Part shown: one piece after another, positions 41,862 through 51,425 of the stretch | Numbering within the stretch: position 1 is the stretch's first letter | Layout of the letters: the number at the start of each line of letters is the position of its first letter | Assembly: GCA_949300325.1 (NCBI GenBank) | Contig: CASGDQ010000024.1 | Location: 1 to 64,000, forward strand | Reading direction: 5' to 3' | Origin: an uncultured Spirochaetales bacterium | GTDB lineage: Bacteria; Spirochaetota; Spirochaetia; Sphaerochaetales; Sphaerochaetaceae | Length of the DNA stretch: 64,000 nt | The notes under the pieces: model-generated | The model's database searches: none | The model's input: the letters and a program-made list of their open reading frames with translations, nothing else | Told to the model about the DNA's origin: nothing | Position numbers and translations under genes: made by a program

Positions 41862-43307
41862 TCACAGGCTGTCCTTGAAATCCTTTCTGAAGGCCTCGAC
41901 AAGCTTATCCGGCCAGTTGGAGACCGGCTCGAGGCGTCCGAAGAAGAACCTCAGGGATGACGGCTCCTCTACGAAGCGGAGACCTCCGACGAGATCGCGG
42001 TGGTCATAGAGCCATTTGATCCTGTCCACCGCGTATTTCACCTGCGAAAGTGTGAACACCCTCCTTGGAAGAGCCAGGCGCAGCAGCTCCACAGAAGCTA
42101 AATGCTCGCTGCCGTCCACCTCCCTCTGCTCGGATATCGTCCCCCTTTCCATTCCTCTTATGCCCCCTGCGATATATACAGCTGCAGCCAGCGCGCCTGC
42201 AGGGTATTCCTCCTGCCTGACATGGGGAAGGAATCCGGAGGCATCGAGATGGCAGCCGAGTCCGCCGGCCGGGGTCACAACTGGAACGCCCAGCTTCAAA
42301 AGCTCGTCGGTCATGTATTTGATGAACAACGGGCCCTGGGAGACAACATCCATATCCATGGTTTCATCAAGCCCTACGGCCATGGCCTCCATCTCCCTCA
42401 CGCTCATTCCTCCGTAGGTGAGAAATCCTTCGAACATCGGAACAAGCTCCCTCATCTTGAGATAGAGCTCCTTGTCATGGATGGCGATGCCGCCTCCTCT
42501 GGCAAAGCCCAGCTTTCTTGCTGAGAAATAGATGATGTCCATCTTTTTTGAAATCCGGCGCGTGATCTCGCGCAGCGTGAGATCCTTTGCTTTCTCCTCC
42601 CGTGTCTTGATGAAATAGAGGTTGTCCTGCAAAAGGCTTGCATCCATCACCACGAGTTTTCCGTGACGGTGCACGATATCGGCAACGGCTTCCATGTTTT
42701 CCAGAGAAACCGGCTGGCCGCCTATGAGGTTCGTTCCGGTCTCAATCCTGACAAACGGGATCTTGTCCCCGCTCTTTTCAAAAAGGGCCTCAAGCTTATC
42801 AAGATCGAAATTGCCCTTGAAGGGATGGGTGCTGGTAAGCCTTATCCCCTCATCTATCACAAGCTCCTCCACCGATCCGCCAAGCCTGGTGATATGGGCC
42901 TTCGTCGTGGTGAAATGGTAATTCATGGGGATTATGGAGCCTTCCTTCACGAAGGTCATGGCGATTATGTTCTCAGCCGCCCTGCCCTGATGGGCCGGAA
43001 GGAAATAATCGGTATCGAAAATCTCTTTCAGCTTATCTGTAAGACGCGTGAAGGTCGCGCTTCCTGCATAGCTGTCATCGGCGACCATCATCGCAGCGAG
43101 CTGCCTGTCGCTCATGGCATTCACACCGCTGTCTGTAAGCATATCCAGAAAAATGTCTTTGTTCTTGAGAAGAAAAGTATTAAAGCCCGCCTCCATCATG
43201 GCCTCGGCCCTTCTCTCAACAGGTACAAGATCGAGTTTCTGCACGATCCTGACCTTATGCAATTCAAGCGGGATATCATCCCCGCTGTAAAACTTTATTT
43301 CCGGCAT
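41862..43307 (-). CDS. tryptophanase/tyrosine phenol-lyase family PLP enzyme
   Basis: 481 residues. Characteristic beta-eliminating lyase blocks: PAHQGRAAEN, MNYHFTTTKAHI, GGQPVSLENM and FSARKLGFARGG, where Lys is the expected PLP lysine. Known members cleave tryptophan or tyrosine to indole or phenol plus pyruvate and ammonia. The PLP-loop (SARKLGFARGG) differs from the SAKKD and SGKKD loops of the classic enzymes, so the substrate is open. AGGAG precedes the ATG. No tnaB-type permease or TnaC leader is seen. Confidence 0.82.
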   Translation of the reverse strand: MPEIKFYSGDDIPLELHKVRIVQKLDLVPVERRAEAMMEAGFNTFLLKNKDIFLDMLTDSGVNAMSDRQLAAMMVADDSYAGSATFTRLTDKLKEIFDTDYFLPAHQGRAAENIIAMTFVKEGSIIPMNYHFTTTKAHITRLGGSVEELVIDEGIRLTSTHPFKGNFDLDKLEALFEKSGDKIPFVRIETGTNLIGGQPVSLENMEAVADIVHRHGKLVVMDASLLQDNLYFIKTREEKAKDLTLREITRRISKKMDIIYFSARKLGFARGGGIAIHDKELYLKMRELVPMFEGFLTYGGMSVREMEAMAVGLDETMDMDVVSQGPLFIKYMTDELLKLGVPVVTPAGGLGCHLDASGFLPHVRQEEYPAGALAAAVYIAGGIRGMERGTISEQREVDGSEHLASVELLRLALPRRVFTLSQVKYAVDRIKWLYDHRDLVGGLRFVEEPSSLRFFFGRLEPVSNWPDKLVEAFRKDFKDSL

Positions 43308-43390
43308 ATCATTCTCCTATTTGATAGAAGTTTCTGTTCAAAGGTACGCCAGTGTCAACAAAGAAGGGGGATGTTTTATAAAAAAACATG

Positions 43391-43418
43391 TAAAAAATAA
43401 ATCCTCCCGAAGGAGGAT
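43391..43418 (-). terminator. terminator after the 527-residue lipoprotein gene
   Basis: Minus strand ATCCTCC-TTCG-GGAGGAT (43401-43418) followed by TTATTTTTTA; a strong intrinsic terminator. Confidence 0.85.
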
Positions 43419-43429
43419 AAGATGTCGGA

Positions 43430-45013
43430 TTAATTACTAATTTTCAACATGTTTTTCAAATACATGCTCCAAAGAACTTTTGAATATTGCATCTCCACGG
43501 GAAGAGCGGCGCCAAACTCTTGGAAAACAAGCTCCCGGAGGATGAAGTCATAACCTTCCCCCACAGTTGCGGTAAGCCTGATGATATTGGCAAATGGTTC
43601 ATCGGGCGTATTGTAATACCATAGCTTAACATCTGTCAAAACATATTCATTCCCATTTTTCGAATACTTCCCCGTATATGAGAAATTAGAAAACCTGCCG
43701 GTAAAAGATCCTGTTGCATCTTCATGATTATCAACCACATCTTTCAAAGCGGTTGAAGCCTGGTTGGCTCCTAAATATATTCTTAACATCGCCTTATAAG
43801 AAGCATCTTTCAGATACGTGTAATTCTGCATGTTATCTTTGCTGTCACCGATGAAAAGCCTGGAGAAAGAACCTGCAATACTGGAAGCATCCTGTCCGTT
43901 AAAAGTAAAATCCAGGAATTTGGAATCACCGTTGCTTTCTTTTATTTGAAGTTCCAGGGTAACGGAGTATGAAGATATATCTTCTTCTGCATCCCCTTTT
44001 CCATACAGGACAGCTCCATCGATCAATCCGGTCAGAGGCAAGCCATTGAACTCTATTTGCATACCATCGTTAGATACTTTAACATAACCTTGCAGATCTT
44101 CTGGACTTGCCAGCATTACAAAAGAATAGGCGGCATATCCGGCCTGGGAATAAGCTATGACCATATCCTCGTCGAACGATGCGTTCTCATCCTTCACGGC
44201 AGGGGTTTCAACCACCGGCTTCAAATCATCCTGTTGCAATCCCGATTCAGGAGTATATGAGAATTTGGCCCACCCATCGATTTCTATGGCATATGTTCCA
44301 TTTTTCATCTCGACACTGAGCTTATGTATTGAGGAATCCCATGCATCAAAAGTGAAAGTTATGCTTATGATACCCATCTGAAGATTGATTATGGTTTCAC
44401 TTTCAGCAATCTTCAGACCAGAAGGAAGAGGTTCCCCGGTCACTATGGCATTTATAATACCACTTATCTGACTGTTTATCGAACTGTCGTTCAATGCAAG
44501 GGAAACAGGTATGAAATCATCATTTATATCGTCAACAGGGTTGCCATTCACCTTAACATCCACGTTAACCGGATTTATATCGGAAATACCTGTTTCAGCG
44601 ATGTCTGTCCACGCCTCATAATTTATAGAAACGTTTTTACCATCAACTGAAGCAATAATATCATTTACCTTGATTTTACCTGAACTTAATAATCTGGACG
44701 GATCACTTTCATAAACGATGGACCCTGAATCGATTTTTATGGTGGAATCACCAATTGTGTATTCGTTATTATTAAAATCGAAACGCGTGTTTCCTTCAGC
44801 CATGGTGGCGCTGAATTGACTGTAGATTGCTGAAACAACTTTCTCCACAGCAAACTTATCCATGGAGATGGAATAATTCTTCACATCTTCAATAGTTGTT
44901 ACATTCCCCTCCCCCTCATTACCTGAAGACGGTGGATCAGAAATCTGTCCGCTGCAGCTGCAAATCAGCGACAATAAGGCAACGACAAACGTAAAAGCAA
45001 TAATTTTCCGCAT
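43430..45013 (-). CDS. hypothetical large lipoprotein
   Basis: 527 residues. The signal peptide MRKIIAFTFVVALLSLICSC with its Cys lipobox predicts an anchored exported protein, followed by a Gly/Ser/Asn/Glu-rich linker (about 21-40). The remainder is a mainly beta-strand, Asn/Asp-rich domain without recognisable motifs. It has its own promoter and terminator and is monocistronic. Its AT-rich composition relative to neighbouring housekeeping genes may mean relaxed or lineage-specific evolution. Function unknown. Confidence 0.72.
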   Translation of the reverse strand: MRKIIAFTFVVALLSLICSCSGQISDPPSSGNEGEGNVTTIEDVKNYSISMDKFAVEKVVSAIYSQFSATMAEGNTRFDFNNNEYTIGDSTIKIDSGSIVYESDPSRLLSSGKIKVNDIIASVDGKNVSINYEAWTDIAETGISDINPVNVDVKVNGNPVDDINDDFIPVSLALNDSSINSQISGIINAIVTGEPLPSGLKIAESETIINLQMGIISITFTFDAWDSSIHKLSVEMKNGTYAIEIDGWAKFSYTPESGLQQDDLKPVVETPAVKDENASFDEDMVIAYSQAGYAAYSFVMLASPEDLQGYVKVSNDGMQIEFNGLPLTGLIDGAVLYGKGDAEEDISSYSVTLELQIKESNGDSKFLDFTFNGQDASSIAGSFSRLFIGDSKDNMQNYTYLKDASYKAMLRIYLGANQASTALKDVVDNHEDATGSFTGRFSNFSYTGKYSKNGNEYVLTDVKLWYYNTPDEPFANIIRLTATVGEGYDFILRELVFQEFGAALPVEMQYSKVLWSMYLKNMLKISN

Positions 45014-45045
45014 AATTTACCCCATAAGAATATTTTATTGCACCC

Positions 45046-45074
45046 ATTGTACATTACCATGTTCCAATAATCAA
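45046..45074 (-). promoter_or_regulatory. promoter of the large lipoprotein gene
   Basis: Minus-strand -35 TTGATT (45069-45074), 17-nt spacer, -10 TACAAT (45046-45051), 32 nt before the ATG, which has GGGG as its ribosome binding site. Confidence 0.65.
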
Positions 45075-45115
45075 CTCTCAGAACAGTCAGGACCCGTATT
45101 CCCGCAAGCGTCCAG

Positions 45116-45589
45116 TCATACCAGGTCCGCAACTGAGAACTCAAGCACCTTCGGCAGGTCCTGCGAATCCAAGGTGACCTGCGCCCCGCGCTTTCCCGCA
45201 CTGAAACTTATCTTATCATGCAGGATGTAGGTTTCATCAATGAAAGTGGGCAGGCCCTTCTTCATGCCCACGGGTGAGCATCCGCCATGCACATACCCGG
45301 TGAGAGGCAGAAGCTCCTTCTGCCTTATCATCGATATCTCCTTGCTGCCGGAGGCCTTTGCCGCCTTCTTCAGATCAAGCTCGGCACATACTGGGATGAC
45401 AAAGACAAAATGCTCTCCTGTTTTTCCGCATACAGTCACAAGGGTTTTGAAAACCGAACCGGGATCTTCCCCCAAGGCCCGAGCGACATCCTCTCCCGTC
45501 GGATAGGAATCAGGATCATAGGCATGCGTGTCATAGCTTATGCCCTTCTGCTCCAGTATGCGCATGACATTGGTTTTTTCCGTTTTCAT
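45116..45589 (-). CDS. ybaK: Cys-tRNA(Pro) deacylase, YbaK/EbsC family
   Basis: 157 residues. Typical YbaK blocks: GEDVARALGEDPGSVFKTLV, the central FVIPVCAELDLKKAAKASG and GYVHGGCSPVGMKK. It hydrolyses cysteine mischarged on tRNA-Pro. GAGGTG precedes the ATG. The gene is divergent from yidD; their promoters share about 45 bp. Confidence 0.9.
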   Translation of the reverse strand: MKTEKTNVMRILEQKGISYDTHAYDPDSYPTGEDVARALGEDPGSVFKTLVTVCGKTGEHFVFVIPVCAELDLKKAAKASGSKEISMIRQKELLPLTGYVHGGCSPVGMKKGLPTFIDETYILHDKISFSAGKRGAQVTLDSQDLPKVLEFSVADLV

Positions 45590-45597
45590 AGAAACAC

Positions 45598-45626
45598 CTC
45601 ACAAAACAAAGAAAAGCTGTTATATT
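45598..45626 (+). promoter_or_regulatory. yidD promoter, probably leaderless
   Basis: -35 CTCACA (45598-45603, weak), 17-nt spacer, -10 TATATT (45621-45626), then 7 nt to ATG 45634, and no Shine-Dalgarno sequence. Confidence 0.5.
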
Positions 45627-45633
45627 ATCCCTG

Positions 45634-45933
45634 ATGGAAATAAAGGATCTTATCAGGAACATATTCCTAATACCCGTCTATCTTTACAAGGGGCTCATAA
45701 GCCCGTTTGCCGGTCCATGCTGCCGATATACCCCATCCTGCTCCACCTATTTCGTGGAGGCTGTGAAGAAACACGGGATAATAAAAGGATCGATCCTTGG
45801 CTTTGCACGCTTCTTCCGCTGCCGAAAATCGTTTTTAGGAGGTCCTGACGAAGTGCCTGAAACCTTTTCATTCAAAGAAATCCGAGACAGGCATAAGCTA
45901 TATAAGAAACCGAAGGGGTTCGACAAGAATTAG
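45634..45933 (+). CDS. yidD: membrane protein insertion efficiency factor YidD
   Basis: 99 residues. The family core GLISPFAGPCCRYTPSCSTY followed by FVEA and a basic GFARFFRCRKSFLGG are clear. YidD is a peripheral inner-membrane protein assisting YidC. It is usually beside rnpA, rpmH and yidC but stands alone here. The C-terminal tail is longer and basic. Its end overlaps udk tail-to-tail by 4 bp. Confidence 0.92.
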   Translation: MEIKDLIRNIFLIPVYLYKGLISPFAGPCCRYTPSCSTYFVEAVKKHGIIKGSILGFARFFRCRKSFLGGPDEVPETFSFKEIRDRHKLYKKPKGFDKN

Positions 45934-46541
45934 GAAGATGTTATCGACTGCACGAAAGTGAACAGCACCTGCATCGCATTCTCGTTATAGCCGCCTTCCG
46001 GTATTATGATATCCGCATATTCCTTCGTAGGCTCGATGAAATTGTAATGCCCAGGGCGGACGACCTCTGTATATTGCTTTATCACGCTGTCCATCGTCCT
46101 TCCGCGCTCAAGGATATCCCTTTTCAGCCGTCTGATGAATCTTATGTCAGCAGGCGTCTCGACATAGATCTTCAAATCCAGAAGATTCCTGATCCTCTCA
46201 TCATAAAGCACCATGAGCCCGTCGACGATTATGAGCTTCTTAGGCTCTAAAAGCACGCTTTCCTCTTTTCTGGAATGGGTGACAAAATCATATTGCGGCA
46301 TCAATGTACTGCGGCCGTTTTTCAGATCGTACAGATTAGAAAGCATCAGATCCATGTCAAAGGCATCCGGATGATCGAAATTGAACGCCGTTATGTTATC
46401 GTTGCTCACCTGCGGCGCCGACTTGTAATAATTGTCCTGCTCGATCAGAAGGCAATCAGAAGAGACCTCCTCGATACGCCTGACTACGGTGCTCTTGCCG
46501 CTTCCAGATCCTCCGGTTATTCCTATCAGCTTAACATCCAT
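45930..46541 (-). CDS. udk: uridine kinase
   Basis: 203 residues. P-loop GGSGSGKST at residues 9-17, then LIEQDNYYKS, FDHPDAFD and the RRLKRDILERGR lid segment, matching uridine/cytidine kinase in pyrimidine salvage. ATG at 46541 overlaps the galM stop (TGATG), and GGAGAA serves as its ribosome binding site. Last gene of the long ftsH-lepA-galM-udk unit. Confidence 0.92.
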   Translation of the reverse strand: MDVKLIGITGGSGSGKSTVVRRIEEVSSDCLLIEQDNYYKSAPQVSNDNITAFNFDHPDAFDMDLMLSNLYDLKNGRSTLMPQYDFVTHSRKEESVLLEPKKLIIVDGLMVLYDERIRNLLDLKIYVETPADIRFIRRLKRDILERGRTMDSVIKQYTEVVRPGHYNFIEPTKEYADIIIPEGGYNENAMQVLFTFVQSITSS

Positions 46542-47494
46542 CACAGCTTCTCCAGCTTATAGCTCGTGCTGAAATGCACGATGGCGCCTGCAGCAGAATA
46601 AAGCCCTTTGAAATCCGGGCGGTTCGGGAAATCCGGATAGTACTCGCTTTCAAGGCAGAAGCCTGAAAAAGAAGCGGGTTTCAAGCCATTCTTCATGATA
46701 TTCTCATCCTCAAGGAATTCTCCGGTATAAAGCTGGACACCTGGACAAGTCGTCCTCATAGTAAGCCTTATCCCATCGCACTCAGCAACAAGCGCGCCAT
46801 CATCATCGAGCACGAAGCAATGGTCATAAGCGCCGTTCCTTCTATCTCCGATCAAGGCTCCGGATCTGAAATCGAAATCAGTATCATCGACAGGATCCAC
46901 TGAAATCGGGATAAGCTCGTCATCCACTCTTATGTAGCTTGATGCAGGGATGATGAGTCGATGGTCCCTGATATCCCCTTTTCCTTTGAGATTGAAATAG
47001 GAATGGTTGGTCATGTTGGCCGGGCAAGGACTGTCGCTTGAAAGCTGATAGTCCAATGTGAGGATGCCGTCTTCTGAGAGCATGTAAGTCACCATTACCT
47101 CATGCACCACATCAAATCCGCCTTCTGCCTGGCTTATGAGGGAGAATGTGACTGAAGAATCCGAATATCCTGCGATTTCAAATTTCTTGTTGCCGAAATT
47201 CTTGCTTCCCGAATGGAGGCTGTTATTTCCATTGTTCTTCTCAAGCTCGAATTCTTTTCCCTCAAGCGTGAAATGCGCACCTGCTATCCTGTTTGCAAAA
47301 GGCCCTACGACCTCTCCCATATATGAAGAGCATCCGATATAGCTCTTCCAGTTATCAAAGCCGAGCACGACATCCCTGTTTGCTATCTTAAAGCTCTGGA
47401 GTATGCATCCATAGCTCAAGACGGTTGCAGAAAAATCCCCTTGAGTGAGGGTTGCCGATTTCACACCTTCCCCTAAATCCTTGAAAAGAATCAT
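46541..47494 (-). CDS. galM: aldose 1-epimerase (galactose mutarotase)
   Basis: 317 residues. Family motifs include PFANRIAGAHFTLEG, NNSLHSGSKNFGNKKF with a catalytic His, TNHSYFNLKG with the second His and the late GVQLYTGEF with FCLESEYYPD (catalytic Glu). It interconverts alpha and beta anomers of hexoses. Start ATG 47494 shares one base with the lepA stop. Confidence 0.92.
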   Translation of the reverse strand: MILFKDLGEGVKSATLTQGDFSATVLSYGCILQSFKIANRDVVLGFDNWKSYIGCSSYMGEVVGPFANRIAGAHFTLEGKEFELEKNNGNNSLHSGSKNFGNKKFEIAGYSDSSVTFSLISQAEGGFDVVHEVMVTYMLSEDGILTLDYQLSSDSPCPANMTNHSYFNLKGKGDIRDHRLIIPASSYIRVDDELIPISVDPVDDTDFDFRSGALIGDRRNGAYDHCFVLDDDGALVAECDGIRLTMRTTCPGVQLYTGEFLEDENIMKNGLKPASFSGFCLESEYYPDFPNRPDFKGLYSAAGAIVHFSTSYKLEKL

Positions 47495-49302
47495 CACTCG
47501 TCCTCCTCTGTTTTCAATACTGCAAGGAATGCGGACTGCGGGATTTCAACGTTCCCGACCATCTTCATCCTCTTCTTTCCTTCCTTCTGCTTCTCAAGAA
47601 GCTTGCGCTTTCTTGATATATCGCCGCCGTAGCATTTTGCAGTGACATCCTTGCGATATGCGTTGATAGTCTCGCGGGCGATTATCTGCCCGCCTATAGC
47701 GGCCTGGATCGGTATCTTGAACTGCTGGCGCGGAATTTCTCCCTTGAGACGCTCGCACACGATCCTTCCCCTGGCTTGCGCATTGCCTTTGAACACCAGC
47801 TGGCTTAATGCATCGACAGGATCCCCGTTGACAAGTATATCAAGACGCACGAGATCGGTCCTCTTATGGCCGATCACCTGATAATCAAAGGAAGCATATC
47901 CCCTGGAGATCGACTTGAGGCGGTCATAGAACTCGAAAAGAACCTCAGAAAGAGGCATGTCGTACCTCAGCTCAACCCTTTTCTCATCGAGATAATTCAT
48001 GGATGTCTGCACACCGCGCTTTTCCATGCAGAGCGTCATTATCGGGCCGATGAACTGAACCGGAGTTATTATCGATGCTTCAATAAACGGCTCTTCTGCA
48101 TAATCGACCCTCATCGGATCAGGGTATTCAAGAGGATTGTCGATCTCAAGCACCTCGCCGTTCTTCATATGGACGATGTAGCGCACCGAGGGGGAAGTGA
48201 ACACTATGGACAGGTCAAACTCCCTCTCTATCCTCTCCTGGATAACCTCGAGGTGAAGAAGCCCCAAAAAGCCGCAGCGGAATCCGAAGCCCAACGCAGC
48301 CGAGCTGTCTTTCTCATATACCAGGGAAGCATCATTGAGCTTGAGACGCTCCATCGCATCATTCAGCTCCTCGTAATCGTTTGTATCGACTGGATAGATT
48401 GAGGAAAAGACAACGGGCTTGACTTCCTTGAATCCCGGAAGAGGCTCGCTGGCAGGAGATGAGGAAAGAGTGACAGTATCCCCCACCCTTATGTCGCTTA
48501 TCGTCTTTATCCCGGCAATGAAATAGCCCACATCGCCGGAGGAAAGCTCCGGCTTGCTCATAAGCTGCAGCTGGAATATCCCAAGATCCTCTATCCCGTA
48601 CTGTGCGCCGGAATGCATGAAAACTATCTGATCCCCTTTTCTCATCCGTCCGGAAAATATCCTGCAATGCACGATGACGCCCCGGTATGGATCATAATGG
48701 GAATCGAAAATAAGGGCCCTCAGCGGATCGGAATCCTTGCCGTTTGGAGATGGGATGAGGTTTACTATGGCCTCGAAAAGATCGTCGACGCCTTCTCCTG
48801 TCTTTGCTGACACCTTTACAGCCATATCTGGATCAAGCCCCAAATCATGATCTATCTGGTGTAGGCATGAATCTATATCCGCGCTCGGCAGGTCTATCTT
48901 GTTTATGACAGGGATGATCTCGAGATTGTGCTCCATCGCCAGATAAAGGTTAGCCAGCGTCTGCGCCTCAACCCCCTGGCTTGCATCTATCAAAAGCAAG
49001 GCCCCCTCGCAGCTGCTGATGGCCCTGGAGACCTCGTAGGTGAAATCCACATGTCCCGGAGTATCGACAAGGTTCAATTCGTAATCGTACCCGTCCTTCG
49101 CCTTATAAGGGATCGTCACAGCCTGGCTTTTTATCGTTATGCCCCTTTCCCTCTCGATATCCATATTATCGAGGATCTGGGTCTGCTGAGGCCCGCGGCT
49201 GGTGACCAGGCGGGCCCTTTCTATGAACCTATCGGCAAGAGTGCTCTTGCCGTGGTCGATATGTGCGATAATACAGAAATTCCTTTTTCTCGATGTATCC
49301 AT
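47494..49302 (-). CDS. lepA: elongation factor 4 (back-translocase)
   Basis: 602 residues. GTPase motifs AHIDHGKST, the DTPGH box and NKID are present, with the LepA C-terminal domain ending in GKKRMKMVGNVEIPQSAFLA. The protein binds stalled or misplaced ribosomes. ATG 49302 shares one base with the ftsH stop (TGATG). Confidence 0.96.
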   Translation of the reverse strand: MDTSRKRNFCIIAHIDHGKSTLADRFIERARLVTSRGPQQTQILDNMDIERERGITIKSQAVTIPYKAKDGYDYELNLVDTPGHVDFTYEVSRAISSCEGALLLIDASQGVEAQTLANLYLAMEHNLEIIPVINKIDLPSADIDSCLHQIDHDLGLDPDMAVKVSAKTGEGVDDLFEAIVNLIPSPNGKDSDPLRALIFDSHYDPYRGVIVHCRIFSGRMRKGDQIVFMHSGAQYGIEDLGIFQLQLMSKPELSSGDVGYFIAGIKTISDIRVGDTVTLSSSPASEPLPGFKEVKPVVFSSIYPVDTNDYEELNDAMERLKLNDASLVYEKDSSAALGFGFRCGFLGLLHLEVIQERIEREFDLSIVFTSPSVRYIVHMKNGEVLEIDNPLEYPDPMRVDYAEEPFIEASIITPVQFIGPIMTLCMEKRGVQTSMNYLDEKRVELRYDMPLSEVLFEFYDRLKSISRGYASFDYQVIGHKRTDLVRLDILVNGDPVDALSQLVFKGNAQARGRIVCERLKGEIPRQQFKIPIQAAIGGQIIARETINAYRKDVTAKCYGGDISRKRKLLEKQKEGKKRMKMVGNVEIPQSAFLAVLKTEEDE

Positions 49303-51392
49303 CACTTGAGTTCCGTAATATGCTTCACAGGCGGGAAACCGAACATCTTGCGGATTTCGGCATCGTCAAGAGTTTCCTTCTCAACAAGGGCTGAGGTGAG
49401 CATGTCAAGCTGATCTCTGTGATCAGTCAAGATCTGCATCGTCTCATCCATGCATCTGCTAAGGATCTTGCGCACTTCCTCATCGATCTTGCACGCAGTC
49501 TCATCAGAGTAATCCTTATGCTGCGTTATCTCGCGTCCGAGGAATATCGGCTCGTCGCCATTTGATGAGAGGTTTATGAATCCAAGATCGCTCATTCCCC
49601 ATTCGGTAACCATCTTGCGGGCAATCTCTGTCGATCTCTGGTTATCGTTGCTGGTTCCAGTTGTCGTTTCGCCATAAACAATCTTCTCTGCAGCATATCC
49701 GCCCATGAGCATCTTGATCATATCCTCGAGCATCGTCTTATTGCGCGAGTATACGTCCTTTTCAGGAAGGCTCATGGTTATGCCGAGCGCACGGCCATGA
49801 GGAATGATCGTAACCTTATGCAGGGGATCTGCAGTCTTGAGATAATAATGCATCAGCGCATGACCGGATTCATGGCATGCGGTAGCCGTCTTCTCCTCTA
49901 TGGTCATGTATCTGGATTCCCGGGCCACGCCGAGGATTATCTTATCCCTTGCCTTTTCAAAGTCATCCATCGAAACGGTCATTCTGTTGCTTCTTGCTGC
50001 AAACAGCGCAGCCTCATTCACAAGATTGGCCAAATCGGCGCCGCTGGTGCCCGGAGTAGCTCTTGCAATGCGCTCCAGATCCACATCCTCCTGAAGCATA
50101 ACCTTCCGTGTATGTATCCTGAGCACGTCAAGACGCTCCTGGACATCGGGCAGCTCGACTACAACCTGCCTATCGAAACGTCCAGGCCTGAGAAGAGCCG
50201 GATCCAAGACATCGGGACGGTTGGTGGCTGCGATGACGATTATGCCGGGATCCGAAGAGAATCCATCCATCTCGACAAGCATCTGGTTAAGAGTCTGCTC
50301 CCTTTCGTCATGGCCGCCGCCGAGGCCGGTGCCTCTGGCGCGTCCGACAGCATCGAGCTCGTCGATGAAGATGATGCACGGGGCATTCTTCCTTCCCTGC
50401 TCGAAAAGGTCTCGTACCCTGGCAGCTCCCATTCCGACAAACATCTCGACAAAGTCAGAACCGGAGGTGTGGAAGAAATTCACTCCCGCCTCGCCTGCAA
50501 CAGCTCTAGCAAGCAATGTCTTACCCGTTCCCGGAGGGCCTACAAGCAGCACACCCTTAGGAATCTTTGCGCCGATCTTGACGAATCTTTCCGGATGTTT
50601 CAAGAAATCGACGACTTCCTCAAGCTCGTATTTGGCTTCCTTCTGCCCTGCCACATCGGCAAATTTGACCGGCTTGTCCTTCTTGTCGTATTTCTGGGCA
50701 TGGCTCTTGCCGAAATTTCCCATCATCTTAGCTCCGCCCTGCGCCCCGGTCTGCCGGAATATCATCATAATCATGACGATGAATATGATCCATGGAAGCA
50801 GTTGAAGCAGTATGTACCAGAAGGGAGTCGGTTCGATTGCTCCCGTTACATCGACAGAGGCGTTGCCAAGTATGGTCATGAGATTCGGATCCGAATAAGG
50901 GATGCGGCATGTTCCTGAAAGGCCGTCTCTTGTCATGAATTCTATCTTGCTCTGATCGAGGATGGTTGCTGTCGCCACATTGCCGTTTTCCACCATGTTC
51001 AGGAAGCTGGTGTATGAAACATCGACGTTCCTCGTTACGTTTGCATCATTGAAGATCATATAGGCAAACGAGGCGATCAATATGACAAAAGCGATAAGCG
51101 CGACCTTGTTTGGTCCGCCGCCCTTGAAGGCAGGCCCCTTGCCTCCATCCCTGTTATCACTTCCCCAATACCGATATTGGTCGTAAGGATTTCTTTTCTG
51201 TTTCTTTTCCTTGCGTCCTTCATCGCTATCAGATGGCTTATCCTCTTTCTTTTCGGATTCGTCCGCTTTCGCCGGATCCGGAGCATTCTGCTCGGAAGCA
51301 TCCTCCCGGCCTTTTTCCTCCGGGGTTGCCTGATCTTCCTTTTTAGGCGTCTGATCCAACTTCTTTTCTTCTTTATCTTCCATATTGTCCAT
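49302..51392 (-). CDS. ftsH: ATP-dependent zinc metalloprotease FtsH
   Basis: 696 residues. A long charged N-terminal extension (1-95, rich in Lys, Glu and Asp) comes before the first membrane segment (about 97-114); a periplasmic domain and second segment (about 195-212) follow. The AAA domain has GPPGTGKT and [11 protein letters not shown], the SRH region, and the protease zinc motif HESGH. It degrades misfolded membrane proteins. The N-terminal extension is unusual; most FtsH proteins begin close to the first membrane segment. Confidence 0.96.
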   Translation of the reverse strand: MDNMEDKEEKKLDQTPKKEDQATPEEKGREDASEQNAPDPAKADESEKKEDKPSDSDEGRKEKKQKRNPYDQYRYWGSDNRDGGKGPAFKGGGPNKVALIAFVILIASFAYMIFNDANVTRNVDVSYTSFLNMVENGNVATATILDQSKIEFMTRDGLSGTCRIPYSDPNLMTILGNASVDVTGAIEPTPFWYILLQLLPWIIFIVMIMMIFRQTGAQGGAKMMGNFGKSHAQKYDKKDKPVKFADVAGQKEAKYELEEVVDFLKHPERFVKIGAKIPKGVLLVGPPGTGKTLLARAVAGEAGVNFFHTSGSDFVEMFVGMGAARVRDLFEQGRKNAPCIIFIDELDAVGRARGTGLGGGHDEREQTLNQMLVEMDGFSSDPGIIVIAATNRPDVLDPALLRPGRFDRQVVVELPDVQERLDVLRIHTRKVMLQEDVDLERIARATPGTSGADLANLVNEAALFAARSNRMTVSMDDFEKARDKIILGVARESRYMTIEEKTATACHESGHALMHYYLKTADPLHKVTIIPHGRALGITMSLPEKDVYSRNKTMLEDMIKMLMGGYAAEKIVYGETTTGTSNDNQRSTEIARKMVTEWGMSDLGFINLSSNGDEPIFLGREITQHKDYSDETACKIDEEVRKILSRCMDETMQILTDHRDQLDMLTSALVEKETLDDAEIRKMFGFPPVKHITELK

Positions 51393-51425
51393 TTGCTGAT
51401 TTTTTTCCTATTGTTCTGAATATAC

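Noticed and set aside
41696..41902. 68-residue minus-strand frame in the rpmF upstream gap
   Set aside because: Overlaps the end of the lyase gene and its hairpin; no ribosome binding site and no similarity.
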